A stretch of DNA of 27,449 nucleotides from Actinomycetes bacterium (GTDB taxonomy: Bacteria; Actinomycetota; Actinomycetes; Actinomycetales; Demequinaceae): the NCBI GenBank assembly GCA_023442845.1, contig JAEZXC010000049.1, forward strand, positions 1 through 27,449, written 5' to 3'. The translations under genes and the position numbers were made by a program. How positions within the stretch are numbered: the first letter of the stretch is position 1; each line of letters opens with the position of its first letter. Below the pieces are notes generated by a model. That model saw only the letters and a list, made by a program, of their open reading frames with translations, did no database searches and had not been told where the DNA came from. Positions 6,879 through 15,708 of this stretch are shown here, one piece after another.

Positions 6879-8869
6879 GCGACGATGCGCAACAGTTCGG
6901 CACCGTATTGATCCAGCTTTGACGCCCCAATTCCCGGCACCGCGGCGAGTTCACCCAGTGTGCCTGGACGGTTCTGAGCGATCGCGATGAGACTCGTATC
7001 GACGAGCACGGTAAACGCTGGCTTCGATTGCTCCCGTGCGCGCTCGAGTCGCCACGCCTTCAGCGCCTCAAAGACGCGGGCTGCGTCCGCATCGAGATCG
7101 CGAACCGTGCGCTTGGGGGCGAGGCTTCGCTTCGCCGGCATCGCATCCGGCCACCACTTCTCCAGGAAGCGTGTGCGCTTTCTTGTCGCTTTGCCACCTT
7201 CGCGGCGCGCCCGCGCGAAACTGAGGTGCAGGTGCTCCCGCGCGCGAGTGATGGCGACGTACAGAAGCCGCCGCTCCTCCTCAATCGCCTCATCGGTATC
7301 GGCAAGCGAAATCGGCACGAGACCTTCAGAAAGGCCAATGACGAAAACGGCGTCCCACTCGAGTCCCTTCGCGGCGTGAATCGTGCTGAGAGTGACACCG
7401 TCAACAACTGGCGCGTGTTGCGCGGCAGCGCGCTCTGCAAGATGCTCGACAAACTCCCGCATCGACGCACTCTTTCCCGTGGCGGCTTCGACGTCCGCGT
7501 CGAAGGCGTCGGCAAGGTCAACAAGGGCCTGCAACGCGTCCCAGCGCTCCCTCACCGCACCACGAGCAGCAGGGGGCTCTTCGCTCCACCCCACATCCGT
7601 CACGGTTTCGCGGGTGATGTAGCCGAGACGTTCCTCGGAAGACGCAACCGCGGCGCCGCGCAACAGGACCATCGCGCGCTTCACTTCGTCTCTTTCGAAG
7701 AATCGCTGCCCGCCACGCACGAGGTATCCGATCCCGCGCGATGCGAGCGCATCCTCGAGTTCCTCTGACTGACTGTTGGTCCGGTAGAGGATCGCAATCT
7801 CGCGTGCGGGGGTACCGGCGGCGATGAGAGCGTCGACGCGATCCGCAACTCCGGCGGCTTCCGCAGCGTCGTCTGGATAGGCGTGAAACCCGACGGCTGG
7901 TCCCGACGGCCGCTGCGCAACAAGTTCCACCCCGGACGACGCAGCTCCCCGCTGCTGCATCAGCCCGTTCGCGAGACTCACCACTTGCGGCGTCGAGCGG
8001 TAATCGCGCACAAGGCGAACAACCGTGGCCTCGTCATACCGTCGCCCGAAACCCAGCAGGTGGCTCGGTGACGCCCCCGCGAAGGAATAGATCGTCTGCG
8101 CAGGGTCACCGACCACGCAGAGTTCTCGCCTCCCACCGAGCCATTGGTCCAAGACGTACTGCTGCAAGGGTGAGACGTCTTGGTACTCGTCGACCACAAA
8201 GTGGCGGTATTGACGCCTGATTTGGTCGCCCACCTCGTGATGACGGCCAATCATGTCCGCCAACAGCAAGAGGATGTCTTCGAAGTCGACGACCACGGCA
8301 TCGGTCTTGATGTCTTCATAGGCGCGCATGACATCGACGACCAGCGGGCGCTCGATGCCTGCCGGAGCGGGCCGCCCAGCGTCGGCCGCGACCCGAATAT
8401 AGTCATCTGCCGCGACGAGCGAGACCTTCGCCCACTCGATCTCGGCCGCAAGATCGCGGACAGCGAGCCGATCCACAGAAAGGCCTGCGGCCCGCGCGGC
8501 TCGACCTACGAGCTGCGCCTTCTGCTCGACGATGCCGGGCAGTTGACCCCCCACGACCTGGGGCCAGAAGTAACTGAGCTGGCGCAGCGCCGCCGCGTGG
8601 AATGTTCGTGCCTGCACACCCGCCGCGCCAAGCGTGCGCAGCCGGTGACGCATCTCTCCGGCAGCCCTCGCGGTAAACGTCACCGCAAGCACCGATTGCG
8701 GGTTGTAGGCACCGACGCGTACGCCATAGGCGATGCGATGGGTAATGGCACGGGTCTTGCCCGTACCCGCGCCAGCAAGCACACATACGGGACCGTGTAG
8801 CGCCACGGCGACCTGGCGCTGTTCGGGGTCGAGAGCTTCGAGGATTTCGTCGGCAGACATTGGCGCCAT
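6869..8869 (-). CDS. uvrD2: ATP-dependent DNA helicase UvrD2 (SF1A, C-terminal HRDC domain)
   Basis: This 666-aa 3'-5' DNA helicase has all the main UvrD motifs. These are GAGTGKT (33-39), the Ia motif VTFTARAA, Walker B VVDEYQD (225-231), GDPAQTIYSFAGA (254-266), TIHAAKGLEWD (496-506) and YVAITRARE (537-545). An HRDC domain fills about 595-664. Mycobacterial UvrD2 carries a tetracysteine module between motif VI and HRDC. Here residues 555-595 contain no cysteine, and the whole protein has only Cys29 and Cys251. Start is ATG 8869; ATG 8860 is nearly as good, and neither has a clear ribosome site. It follows nudC on the same strand after 41 nt, so they are probably co-transcribed. Confidence 0.93.
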   Translation of the reverse strand: MAPMSADEILEALDPEQRQVAVALHGPVCVLAGAGTGKTRAITHRIAYGVRVGAYNPQSVLAVTFTARAAGEMRHRLRTLGAAGVQARTFHAAALRQLSYFWPQVVGGQLPGIVEQKAQLVGRAARAAGLSVDRLAVRDLAAEIEWAKVSLVAADDYIRVAADAGRPAPAGIERPLVVDVMRAYEDIKTDAVVVDFEDILLLLADMIGRHHEVGDQIRRQYRHFVVDEYQDVSPLQQYVLDQWLGGRRELCVVGDPAQTIYSFAGASPSHLLGFGRRYDEATVVRLVRDYRSTPQVVSLANGLMQQRGAASSGVELVAQRPSGPAVGFHAYPDDAAEAAGVADRVDALIAAGTPAREIAILYRTNSQSEELEDALASRGIGYLVRGGQRFFERDEVKRAMVLLRGAAVASSEERLGYITRETVTDVGWSEEPPAARGAVRERWDALQALVDLADAFDADVEAATGKSASMREFVEHLAERAAAQHAPVVDGVTLSTIHAAKGLEWDAVFVIGLSEGLVPISLADTDEAIEEERRLLYVAITRAREHLHLSFARARREGGKATRKRTRFLEKWWPDAMPAKRSLAPKRTVRDLDADAARVFEALKAWRLERAREQSKPAFTVLVDTSLIAIAQNRPGTLGELAAVPGIGASKLDQYGAELLRIVADN

Positions 8870-8872
8870 TGT

Positions 8873-8888
8873 GTCAGCCGTGGCTGAC
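8873..8888. promoter_or_regulatory. Perfect 16-bp palindrome just before uvrD2
   Basis: Seven-bp arms (8873-8879 and 8882-8888) read GTCAGCC and GGCTGAC around a 2-nt centre, 3 nt upstream of ATG 8869. The centre is too tight for a standard terminator. It could be a protein-binding dyad or a small hairpin that limits uvrD2 translation. Confidence 0.4.
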
Positions 8889-8910
8889 GTCGGTGCGACT
8901 GTCCCCAGCG

Positions 8911-9807
8911 CTACACACCGTCAGGAATCGGGTCACCAAACCATTCTTCGAGCATGCGCCGCGCGATCGAGCCCGGCGGCGCAGGGATCACCGTGCCCTC
9001 GTCGATGACGCGGAGCAAGTCGTCACGTGAAACCCACATCGCGTCAGAGATCTCATTCTCATCGAGCCTGAAGGCGGGATCGTCGGTGACGGCGGTGAAG
9101 CCCATCATGATCGATGCCGGAAAGGGCCACGGCTGCGAGCCAACATAGGTGAGATCCCTCAATCGCAACTGAGACTCCTCGAACACCTCACGATGGGCGG
9201 CCTGTTCGAGGCTCTCTCCCGGCTCGACGTAGCCTGCGAGATGGGAGTAGCGCCGCGGCGACCAGTAGGAGGCGTGAGCAAGCAAGATCCGGTCCTCAGG
9301 ATCCGTAATCGCGACGATCACGGCGGGATCGGTGCGGGGATAGTGCTCTCGCTCACAGGCGCCGCAGAATCGCACCCAGCCACCCTGACGAGGCTCGGTT
9401 TCCTGTCCACACACCGAGCAGCGCGGATGGTTGCTGTGCCACGTCGATAACGCGACGGCGGCCGACGCCAGTTCACGGTCCCGAGCACCGTCATCACCTC
9501 GTATGGAAAGCGCTCGAAAAAGGTCACGCAACGCGACCATCCGTTCCGTGCCGATGCCGTCGCCGTCTTGACCGAAACTCGGATCTGTGGGCACGAGCGC
9601 GGCAATGTCGCGGTCTCCGTCGCGACCTAAGTACATGCGCAAGGTTGCCGGAGGCTGGGCGTCGGGGCGGACCACAAGAAGTCGGCCCTCGGCAGCGAGA
9701 AGGGCGCCGTTCGAGACGATGACGGCCTCCATATCCTCGAGAGCGGCACTCTGTCGCCGCTGCGCGGCGCGGTCGATGAGTGGCGGGTCGAGCAGTGGTC
9801 GCTTCAC
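8911..9807 (-). CDS. nudC: NAD(+) diphosphatase / NAD-RNA decapping Nudix hydrolase NudC
   Basis: This 298-aa protein is predicted to cleave NAD(H) to NMN(H) and AMP and to remove NAD caps from RNA. The zinc ribbon is complete (Cys130, Cys133, Cys148, Cys151). The NudC-specific SQPWPFPAS signature is at 224-232. The Nudix box runs from Gly192 through Glu198, Arg206-Glu207 and Glu210-Glu211, so the metal-binding glutamates are present. The conserved glycine after the EE pair is Gln213 (EESQL instead of EESG-). Start GTG 9807 sits exactly 6 nt after a TAGCGT -10 box, which suggests a leaderless mRNA. It is head gene of a nudC-uvrD2 unit and divergent from the phosphotransferase. Confidence 0.93.
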   Translation of the reverse strand: MKRPLLDPPLIDRAAQRRQSAALEDMEAVIVSNGALLAAEGRLLVVRPDAQPPATLRMYLGRDGDRDIAALVPTDPSFGQDGDGIGTERMVALRDLFRALSIRGDDGARDRELASAAVALSTWHSNHPRCSVCGQETEPRQGGWVRFCGACEREHYPRTDPAVIVAITDPEDRILLAHASYWSPRRYSHLAGYVEPGESLEQAAHREVFEESQLRLRDLTYVGSQPWPFPASIMMGFTAVTDDPAFRLDENEISDAMWVSRDDLLRVIDEGTVIPAPPGSIARRMLEEWFGDPIPDGV

Positions 9808-9819
9808 ATGACCACGCTA
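9808..9819 (-). promoter_or_regulatory. -10 box for leaderless nudC transcript
   Basis: On the minus strand TAGCGT (9819-9814) is followed by exactly 6 nt and then GTG 9807. This places the predicted +1 at the start codon. No Shine-Dalgarno sequence is present. Confidence 0.5.
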
Positions 9820-9893
9820 CCCGTCACGATCAACGCGGGCGAAGAGCCTGATGATCGGCGGCGTGGAACATGCGGGACACACCCGTTTGGTCG

Positions 9894-9905
9894 TACGGTT
9901 GCTCC
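9894..9905 (+). promoter_or_regulatory. -10 box for leaderless phosphotransferase transcript
   Basis: TACGGT (9894-9899) is followed by 6 nt (TGCTCC) and GTG 9906. This is the same spacing as nudC on the other strand of the same 98-nt gap, and no ribosome site is present. Confidence 0.5.
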
Positions 9906-10829
9906 GTGCCCCGTTCGCCTCTCGCACTTGCCGCGCTCGCGTCAGTCGCCGTCCCTGGCCTCGACGTGTATGACGTGCTGCGGAGCCCGAACTCCGACAC
10001 CGACTTTGACGTCGTTGTTGTAAAGGACGCGACGGGCCAACGCTGGATCGTTCGCGCACCCAACCGAGCGGCCGCTGGTGCGGCGCTCGAGGCCGAGGTG
10101 GGCCTGTTGCGTGAACTGGATCGCGCTCACCACGCGCACCTCATTGATTTCGAAGTGCCGCGCCCCGTCGGAGCCGCAACGATGTCAGGCGATGACGGTG
10201 GCCGCGCTGTTGTCTACACCGAGGTTGGCGGCTCGCCGCTTGTCCTCGCCCACATGGAGCCTGGGCCGGGGCTAGCCGCTTCTGTCGGTCGCGCCCTCGC
10301 GCAGATTCACGAACTGCCGATCTCCCTCATCGAAGACCAAGGTCTTCCCAGTTACGACGCACAGGAATACCGTGAGCGGCGCTTGGCGGAGCTCGACGCT
10401 GGAGTTGAGACAGGGCTCGTGCCGCCGCGCCTTGCCGATCGGTGGGAGCGCAACCTTGAGAACGTCGCATGGTGGCGGTTTGAACCGACGGTGGTGCACG
10501 GTGACTTGGGAGAGCACCAGATTCTCGTGCGCGAAGGGCTCGTCGCGGGGGTTGTCGATTGGATGGACGCACGGGTTGCAGACCCCGCCGATGATCTCGC
10601 GTGGCTGGCAGCGTCAGCTCCTGATGACGTGTTCGAATCCGTCCTCGAGTCGTACACGATGCATCGGCGCGAGTTGCGCGACCAACACCTCGCTGACCGC
10701 GCGCGCCTTGCCTCTGAACTCGCCCTCTTGCGGTGGCTGATGTACGGAGTACGCACGGACAACGCGCATGTCATTGACGATGGCCGCGCCATGTTGGGCG
10801 ACTTGGAAGCGCTTCTCTTCGAAACCTAA
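9906..10829 (+). CDS. APH/choline-kinase-fold phosphotransferase (PF01636), substrate unknown
   Basis: This 307-aa small-molecule kinase has the APH fold. The catalytic loop reads VVHGDLGEHQILV, giving the HGD catalytic Asp but Gln where Asn usually binds magnesium. The second metal Asp is in VVDWMDARVADPADDLAW. The N-terminal beta lobe (about 25-75) includes the VVVVKDATGQRWIVRAPN stretch. A homologue of this family sits beside nudC in many actinobacteria, so a housekeeping role is more likely than antibiotic resistance. Start GTG 9906 is preferred over the upstream open frame because a -10 box lies 6 nt before it. The stop codon overlaps the convergent GGDEF gene by 4 bp. Confidence 0.85.
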   Translation: MPRSPLALAALASVAVPGLDVYDVLRSPNSDTDFDVVVVKDATGQRWIVRAPNRAAAGAALEAEVGLLRELDRAHHAHLIDFEVPRPVGAATMSGDDGGRAVVYTEVGGSPLVLAHMEPGPGLAASVGRALAQIHELPISLIEDQGLPSYDAQEYRERRLAELDAGVETGLVPPRLADRWERNLENVAWWRFEPTVVHGDLGEHQILVREGLVAGVVDWMDARVADPADDLAWLAASAPDDVFESVLESYTMHRRELRDQHLADRARLASELALLRWLMYGVRTDNAHVIDDGRAMLGDLEALLFET

Positions 10830-12391
10830 GTCTGCGCAAGGCGCAACTGGTTGCGACCGCTGTTCTTCGCGGTATAGAGCGCAGCATCCGCCGCTTCAAT
10901 AAGCCACGCGGCGTCTCCACCGTCAACGGCAGCCCATGCGACGCCTGCGCTCGCCGTAATGTGGATCGCACCTTCGCGAGCGGCAACTTCGACATGCGCG
11001 CATGCGTCTCGGATGCGTTCGGCACGCGCCATTGCCTCATCACGTGTTCGGCACGGGAAGATCGCGATGAACTCCTCACCGCCAAACCTCGCGACGACGG
11101 CGTCTCCCGCAGCGTCTTCCATCGCTTGGGCAACCGCGCGCAACGCTCGATCACCAGCAGCATGGCCGTACGTGTCGTTGATCTCCTTGAAAAAGTCAAT
11201 GTCAATGAGCACAACGGCGAGAGGCACCTCGTTTGCCACACATTCAGCGACGACGTCAGGCAGTACGTCAAAGACGTAGCGTCGGTTGTGAAGGCCCGTG
11301 CCGACGTCGCGAACCACTTGTTCGGCGAGTTCCGCGCGCAACCTCTCCGTGGTACGCGCCTCGTCAGCGAGAGCGTCGCGAATACGAATGAGTTCGCGTG
11401 TTCGCATCGCCTCATCGGTGATGTTGCGCACGTGGACCAGCGTGCCGAGTCCGCGACCTTTGCGGTCGTGCAGATCGCTCGTCGCAACGTCGACAACGAG
11501 GTCATCGCCCTCGATCGACACATCCCAGTGTCCGTTTGCCTGGAGGAGGTTAACGAACGCGGGCGCGATTTCTTCGGGGCGGCGGCCGTGGAACGACCCC
11601 TCGAAACCGACACGCTCAAGCACCCGTAGTGCTCTGCGGTTGCAGTCGACGACGCGACCTGATGTGTCGAGAACAAACACCGCGTCCGTGAGACTCCAGA
11701 ACACTTCAACGCGCGCGACCGGGATCACATCGGCGAGCCCGTCTTGGATCATCGATCGACCCATGAAGAGCGCGGTGATGGTGAAGGCCGCCGGAGTGAG
11801 ATCCACTCCGCTCGCGCCGTCATGGATGATTGTCACGACATTGGCGACCACGGGCAGCGCCCATGTACTGAGCGTCAAGGGCAGGTTACGGATCGCAAGT
11901 GCAGGAAGCGCGTGCCGGGAGGCGATGAGCACAACAAGCGACCCCGACAGCAAGCCGTAGCTGACGGCCGCATGAACCCAGAAGAGCGGCCCGTATGCCG
12001 CGTGGCCGTGATCGCTTACGTGCACAAGCCACGAATGCGTCGAGGGCATGAGTGCGAGGACGAGCATGACGAGCGGGTGGACGATGAGAGAAGCGATGTA
12101 CTGCCACGACGGACGCCACGCCGCGTTGCGCACTGCCTGAATGAGCGCGCGAAAGAACGACACCATGAGGGCGACAACGGGCAACGTCCAGGCGATGGCG
12201 AGGGTGGGGTCTGGCGGGTCGGCGAGGAAGGACGTGAGCGAGATCGCCCCCCACACCACGGTGCACGCCATGAACCCCACAAGTGAGGTGCGCGCGAGGG
12301 TCTTCCTCGGCGTGTTGAGAGACACCGCGATGAGTGTGAGACCCGCCATCATGGCCAGCCCCAACACCATCACCATGAGCACAGTCGCCAC
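10826..12391 (-). CDS. Membrane diguanylate cyclase: 7TM sensor - PAS - GGDEF
   Basis: This is a 521-aa protein. About seven hydrophobic helices (residues 3-225) resemble the 7TM N-terminal region of some histidine kinases (PF16927). A PAS domain follows at about 227-340, then a short coiled coil rich in Arg, Glu and Ala, then a GGDEF domain. The active-site motif is GGEEF (437-441), with the LIDIDFFKEIND metal/substrate segment before it, so cyclic di-GMP synthesis is likely. No RxxD inhibitory site lies at the usual position (Ala at -9 and -6 from GGEEF), so product feedback inhibition is not expected. Start GTG 12391 follows AGGGG. A hairpin separates it from adnB. No EAL domain gene is nearby. 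Confidence 0.9.
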   Translation of the reverse strand: MATVLMVMVLGLAMMAGLTLIAVSLNTPRKTLARTSLVGFMACTVVWGAISLTSFLADPPDPTLAIAWTLPVVALMVSFFRALIQAVRNAAWRPSWQYIASLIVHPLVMLVLALMPSTHSWLVHVSDHGHAAYGPLFWVHAAVSYGLLSGSLVVLIASRHALPALAIRNLPLTLSTWALPVVANVVTIIHDGASGVDLTPAAFTITALFMGRSMIQDGLADVIPVARVEVFWSLTDAVFVLDTSGRVVDCNRRALRVLERVGFEGSFHGRRPEEIAPAFVNLLQANGHWDVSIEGDDLVVDVATSDLHDRKGRGLGTLVHVRNITDEAMRTRELIRIRDALADEARTTERLRAELAEQVVRDVGTGLHNRRYVFDVLPDVVAECVANEVPLAVVLIDIDFFKEINDTYGHAAGDRALRAVAQAMEDAAGDAVVARFGGEEFIAIFPCRTRDEAMARAERIRDACAHVEVAAREGAIHITASAGVAWAAVDGGDAAWLIEAADAALYTAKNSGRNQLRLAQT

Positions 12392-12438
12392 GGCACCCCT
12401 GTTCCTCACGCATTCGTCGTCACATTCAAATCGACGAT

Positions 12439-12462
12439 CGTGCCCCCTAAATGAGGGGCACG
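12439..12462 (-). terminator. Hairpin after adnB, probable terminator
   Basis: An 8-bp perfect stem (12439-12446 with 12455-12462) closes on an 8-nt loop. It lies 42 nt past the adnB stop and before the GGDEF gene on the same strand. No T run follows in the direction of transcription. Confidence 0.65.
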
Positions 12463-12504
12463 CGTTGTGATCTACGCCTCGTTGCAAGCGCGTACATCGT
12501 GGTG

Positions 12505-15500
12505 CTAATGCTCGTGTCTGCGCAAGAGGTTTGTCAGTTCTTTTCGTGTGAGGAGGCGTTCCGGCCTGACGGTCTCGTCGGTCGCGACGTAGTAGAAGGC
12601 AGCATCGACGGCATCTGGTGCGATGCGTTCGCGCTCTGCCCAGGCGATCCTGTACATCGACAACTGAATCTCACGCGCTGCTCGCTCCACGGGATCGCGA
12701 GGTGGGCGCCCCGACTTCCAATCGACAACAGTGATTTTGTCGAGGCCGCGACCGGGCCCAAATATCGCGTCAATGCGCGAGCGGATCGTCACGCCTGCAA
12801 TCGGTAGCTCAACATCGGTCTCCACATGAAGCGGTACCCGGCCGGCCCACTCGCTTGCGAGGAAGGTGCGCTTGAGCGCGTCAAGGTCTTTGTCCGTGTC
12901 GCCCTCAAGGTGCTCGTCGTCCTCCCACAGTGACGGCACGCCAAAGTGGGCCTCAATCCACGCATGCAGGACCGAACCGCGCTGTGCCGCAGTACTTGGC
13001 TCCTCGGGGATGGGGCGTCGCAATTGCAGGGCAAACGCCTGTTCGTCGCGTTGGAGAGCCACAAGCCGTGACGTACTCAGATGAGAAGGGATCGCGACGG
13101 AGACATGGTCGCTGGCGCGTTCCGCCCTCTCCGCGAGGATCGCGGCAACATCACCGGCGAGAGGCCAGGCGTCATCCCACATGTCCCCAATCGTTTCGCT
13201 CGCGTGCGCGACAGTCTTAGCGAGTTCACGACGCCGACGTTGGCGAGCGGTGATGGGCCGCGGCCAGTCAGCCGTCACGGCCTCTCGTACGTGCGCTTCG
13301 CCATCCGCCGGCTCGTCGACCCACTCCCCTGTGCTCACTCCTCCCGAGTCGAGGAGTTCCATCACGTACGTCGACGGTTGGCGCGGGCGCTTGCCGGAGG
13401 CGAACCACGAACCACTGAGGAGAACGTGGGAGCGTGCGCGCGTCAACGCCACGTAGAAGAGGCGTCGCTCCTCGTCGAGACGCCACATCCCACTCGCCTC
13501 TTTGAACTGAGCAATGGATTCCGCGATACCGAGGTGGTCAGTGGCGTCGCGAAATGCCCACGCGGGAAGGCTGTCGCGGTCGAGCCTCAACTCATGCGGC
13601 AATGAACCGACGCGGTCGAGCCAGCCCGAGTCGCTGTAGAACGGTGTGCTGGTCGAGGGCACGCCCACCATGGGGAACTGACCGTCGTTGAGGCCCGGCA
13701 CGGCAACGATGTCCCATTCCAGCCCCTTTGACGCGTGAACGGTGAGCACCTGAACAGCGCTCGGGTCGGGGTCACGCACGGGTGCGTCAAGACCGTTCTC
13801 CTCGTCGCGGGCAGCCTCGAGCCATGCAAGGAATGCACCGAGAGTTGCTCGCTCCGCGCCCATCGTGAACGTGCGAGTTGCGTCGACGAACGCATCGATC
13901 GCTCGCCTTTGTTTCCCATCCGGGCGAGCCACGGCAGCTTCGATGTCAAGTCCCCATGCTCGCTCCGCGAAGAGAACAAGCTCGCCCAGAGGGAGGTAGG
14001 TGTGGCGACGAATCGCGTCGACAACCGCGGCAAGCTCGGTGAGGCGCGCGTGCGCTGAATCGCTGAGTGCACGCCCCTGAGGCGATACCCAGCCGCGCGG
14101 AGGCAAATCGGCGAGCGCATCAATGATGGCGGCGTTGCCTTCGCGCGCCTCACGGGGCCCCGCGAGCGCCTCCGCACGGTCATGTAGCGCGGCCAAGTCT
14201 CGTGGTCCTAGCGCAATCCGCTCGCCGGTGAGCAAACGAATGAGTGCATCACCGCGAGACGGATCATGCGCTACTTCGAGCAGTGCCAGAAGATCGGCGA
14301 CCTCCGGCGTATCGAGCAACCCGCCGAGTCCAACGACCTCGTAATCCACCCCGGCGGCGGAAAGTGCATCGACAATTGCACGCTGCTGCGCGCGTCGGCG
14401 ACACAACACTGCAGCGCCAACGGGTTCGTCCGGGCGGTGTCCCAACTCCGCTCGCCTTCCCACAATGAAGCCGACGACCGCAGCCGCTTCGTCCTCTTCG
14501 GTGAGGTGACGAGAGGCGACAACGCCGGGGGCGGCTCGCACGGGTTCGACAGTGCCGAGTTCGGCCGACCGTGTCCGCAACGGCACTCCCGTAACCGGCC
14601 CCGATACGAGCGGTGCAACAACGGCGTTCGCAGCGGCCAATATCCCCGACTCGTTGCGCCAGCTCACCGACAAATGCCCCACGCGGACCCGCGGGCCGCC
14701 GAATCGCTCGACGTACTGTCGAAGCGCGTCGGCAGAGGCGCCGCGAAACCCGTAGATCGCTTGATTCGGATCTCCCACTGCCATGACGGGATGTGTGCCG
14801 CCAAAGAGGTGGGCAAAAAGGTCAAGTTGCGGGGGCGATGTGTCCTGGAACTCGTCGAGCAACACCGCGACATAACGCGAACGCTCAATCTCCTGAACGG
14901 CTGGCATGCGCGCAAGCGTGACGGCGATATCCACCTGGTCCGAGAAGTCGAGAAGTGATGACGCACGTTTGCGTGCGTCGAACTCGGCGATGAGATCGGC
15001 AAGTGCGACGAGCGAGCGCACCTTGCCAACCACTCGGGCGAGATCTTGAGTGAAGCGCCCCGGCCCGCCGCCTTGCCGCTTGGGTAGCGCTTCCATAAAG
15101 GCAAGTGCATTGCTAGCCCACGTGCGCAGTTGCTCCGGCGTGACGCGATGATCACGCGCTTGCGCGGCAAGACGGGGCACTGCGGCGACAATCGAGCTAA
15201 CCGCGGCGTCAGTGTCCACGTCCCGGTCCCACGAGGAGACGACCGAGTTCGCCAGTTGCCACAGCGCGGCATCGGTGAGCACTGTCGAGCTTGGATCAAC
15301 GGCAGCGCGCAAGCCGTGCTCTTTTGCGAGTGCCGCTGCGTACGCGTTGTAGGTCGACACACTGACGTGGGCACGCGCCGGATCCGGGCCGAAGAGAGTT
15401 GCCACGCGCTTTTGCGCACGTTCAGCGATCTCGGACGCGGCCTTCCGCGTGAAGGTGAGGCAGAGAATCTCTTCTGGTGAGATGTCGCGCCCAAACAGGG

Positions 15501-15708
15501 CGCGCGCATTGTCGAGGAGATACAGAATGCGCAGAGACAGGGTTTCCGTCTTGCCGGATCCGGCACCCGCGACCACGAGCATCGGATCCAGACCTGCCCC
15601 GACGACCTCGCTTTGTTCCGCGGTGAGCAGGCGATCCGGAGCAATCTCGCGCGCAATCTCTGCGGGTGGGCGGCCCAAGCCCTCGACCACCCCAACGTGT
15701 GCCGTCAT
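12505..15708 (-). CDS. adnB: AdnB: helicase-nuclease subunit of the AdnAB end-resection complex
   Basis: This 1067-aa UvrD-like motor is fused to a RecB-family nuclease. The motor motifs are intact: GAGSGKT (48-54), LTFTRKAA, LLDEFQD with Asp285/Glu286, GDPNQAIYGFRGA, TVHASKGLEWD and FYVALTRARS. The C-terminal nuclease has RGSVLHAWIE, a SRIDAIF aspartate and VVDWKSGR (Asp996, Lys998). AdnAB is the actinobacterial counterpart of RecBCD/AddAB. It translocates on and resects double-strand-break ends. In mycobacteria AdnB is the lead motor, and its Walker B Asp is also at 285. ATG 15708 overlaps the adnA stop as ATGA, a sign of translational coupling and 1:1 synthesis. Confidence 0.95.
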   Translation of the reverse strand: MTAHVGVVEGLGRPPAEIAREIAPDRLLTAEQSEVVGAGLDPMLVVAGAGSGKTETLSLRILYLLDNARALFGRDISPEEILCLTFTRKAASEIAERAQKRVATLFGPDPARAHVSVSTYNAYAAALAKEHGLRAAVDPSSTVLTDAALWQLANSVVSSWDRDVDTDAAVSSIVAAVPRLAAQARDHRVTPEQLRTWASNALAFMEALPKRQGGGPGRFTQDLARVVGKVRSLVALADLIAEFDARKRASSLLDFSDQVDIAVTLARMPAVQEIERSRYVAVLLDEFQDTSPPQLDLFAHLFGGTHPVMAVGDPNQAIYGFRGASADALRQYVERFGGPRVRVGHLSVSWRNESGILAAANAVVAPLVSGPVTGVPLRTRSAELGTVEPVRAAPGVVASRHLTEEDEAAAVVGFIVGRRAELGHRPDEPVGAAVLCRRRAQQRAIVDALSAAGVDYEVVGLGGLLDTPEVADLLALLEVAHDPSRGDALIRLLTGERIALGPRDLAALHDRAEALAGPREAREGNAAIIDALADLPPRGWVSPQGRALSDSAHARLTELAAVVDAIRRHTYLPLGELVLFAERAWGLDIEAAVARPDGKQRRAIDAFVDATRTFTMGAERATLGAFLAWLEAARDEENGLDAPVRDPDPSAVQVLTVHASKGLEWDIVAVPGLNDGQFPMVGVPSTSTPFYSDSGWLDRVGSLPHELRLDRDSLPAWAFRDATDHLGIAESIAQFKEASGMWRLDEERRLFYVALTRARSHVLLSGSWFASGKRPRQPSTYVMELLDSGGVSTGEWVDEPADGEAHVREAVTADWPRPITARQRRRRELAKTVAHASETIGDMWDDAWPLAGDVAAILAERAERASDHVSVAIPSHLSTSRLVALQRDEQAFALQLRRPIPEEPSTAAQRGSVLHAWIEAHFGVPSLWEDDEHLEGDTDKDLDALKRTFLASEWAGRVPLHVETDVELPIAGVTIRSRIDAIFGPGRGLDKITVVDWKSGRPPRDPVERAAREIQLSMYRIAWAERERIAPDAVDAAFYYVATDETVRPERLLTRKELTNLLRRHEH

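Noticed and set aside
9906..10829. Phosphotransferase as an antibiotic (macrolide or aminoglycoside) resistance gene
   Set aside because: The fold fits, but the gene sits in a conserved chromosomal slot next to nudC, with no mobile element and no close motif match to known resistance enzymes.
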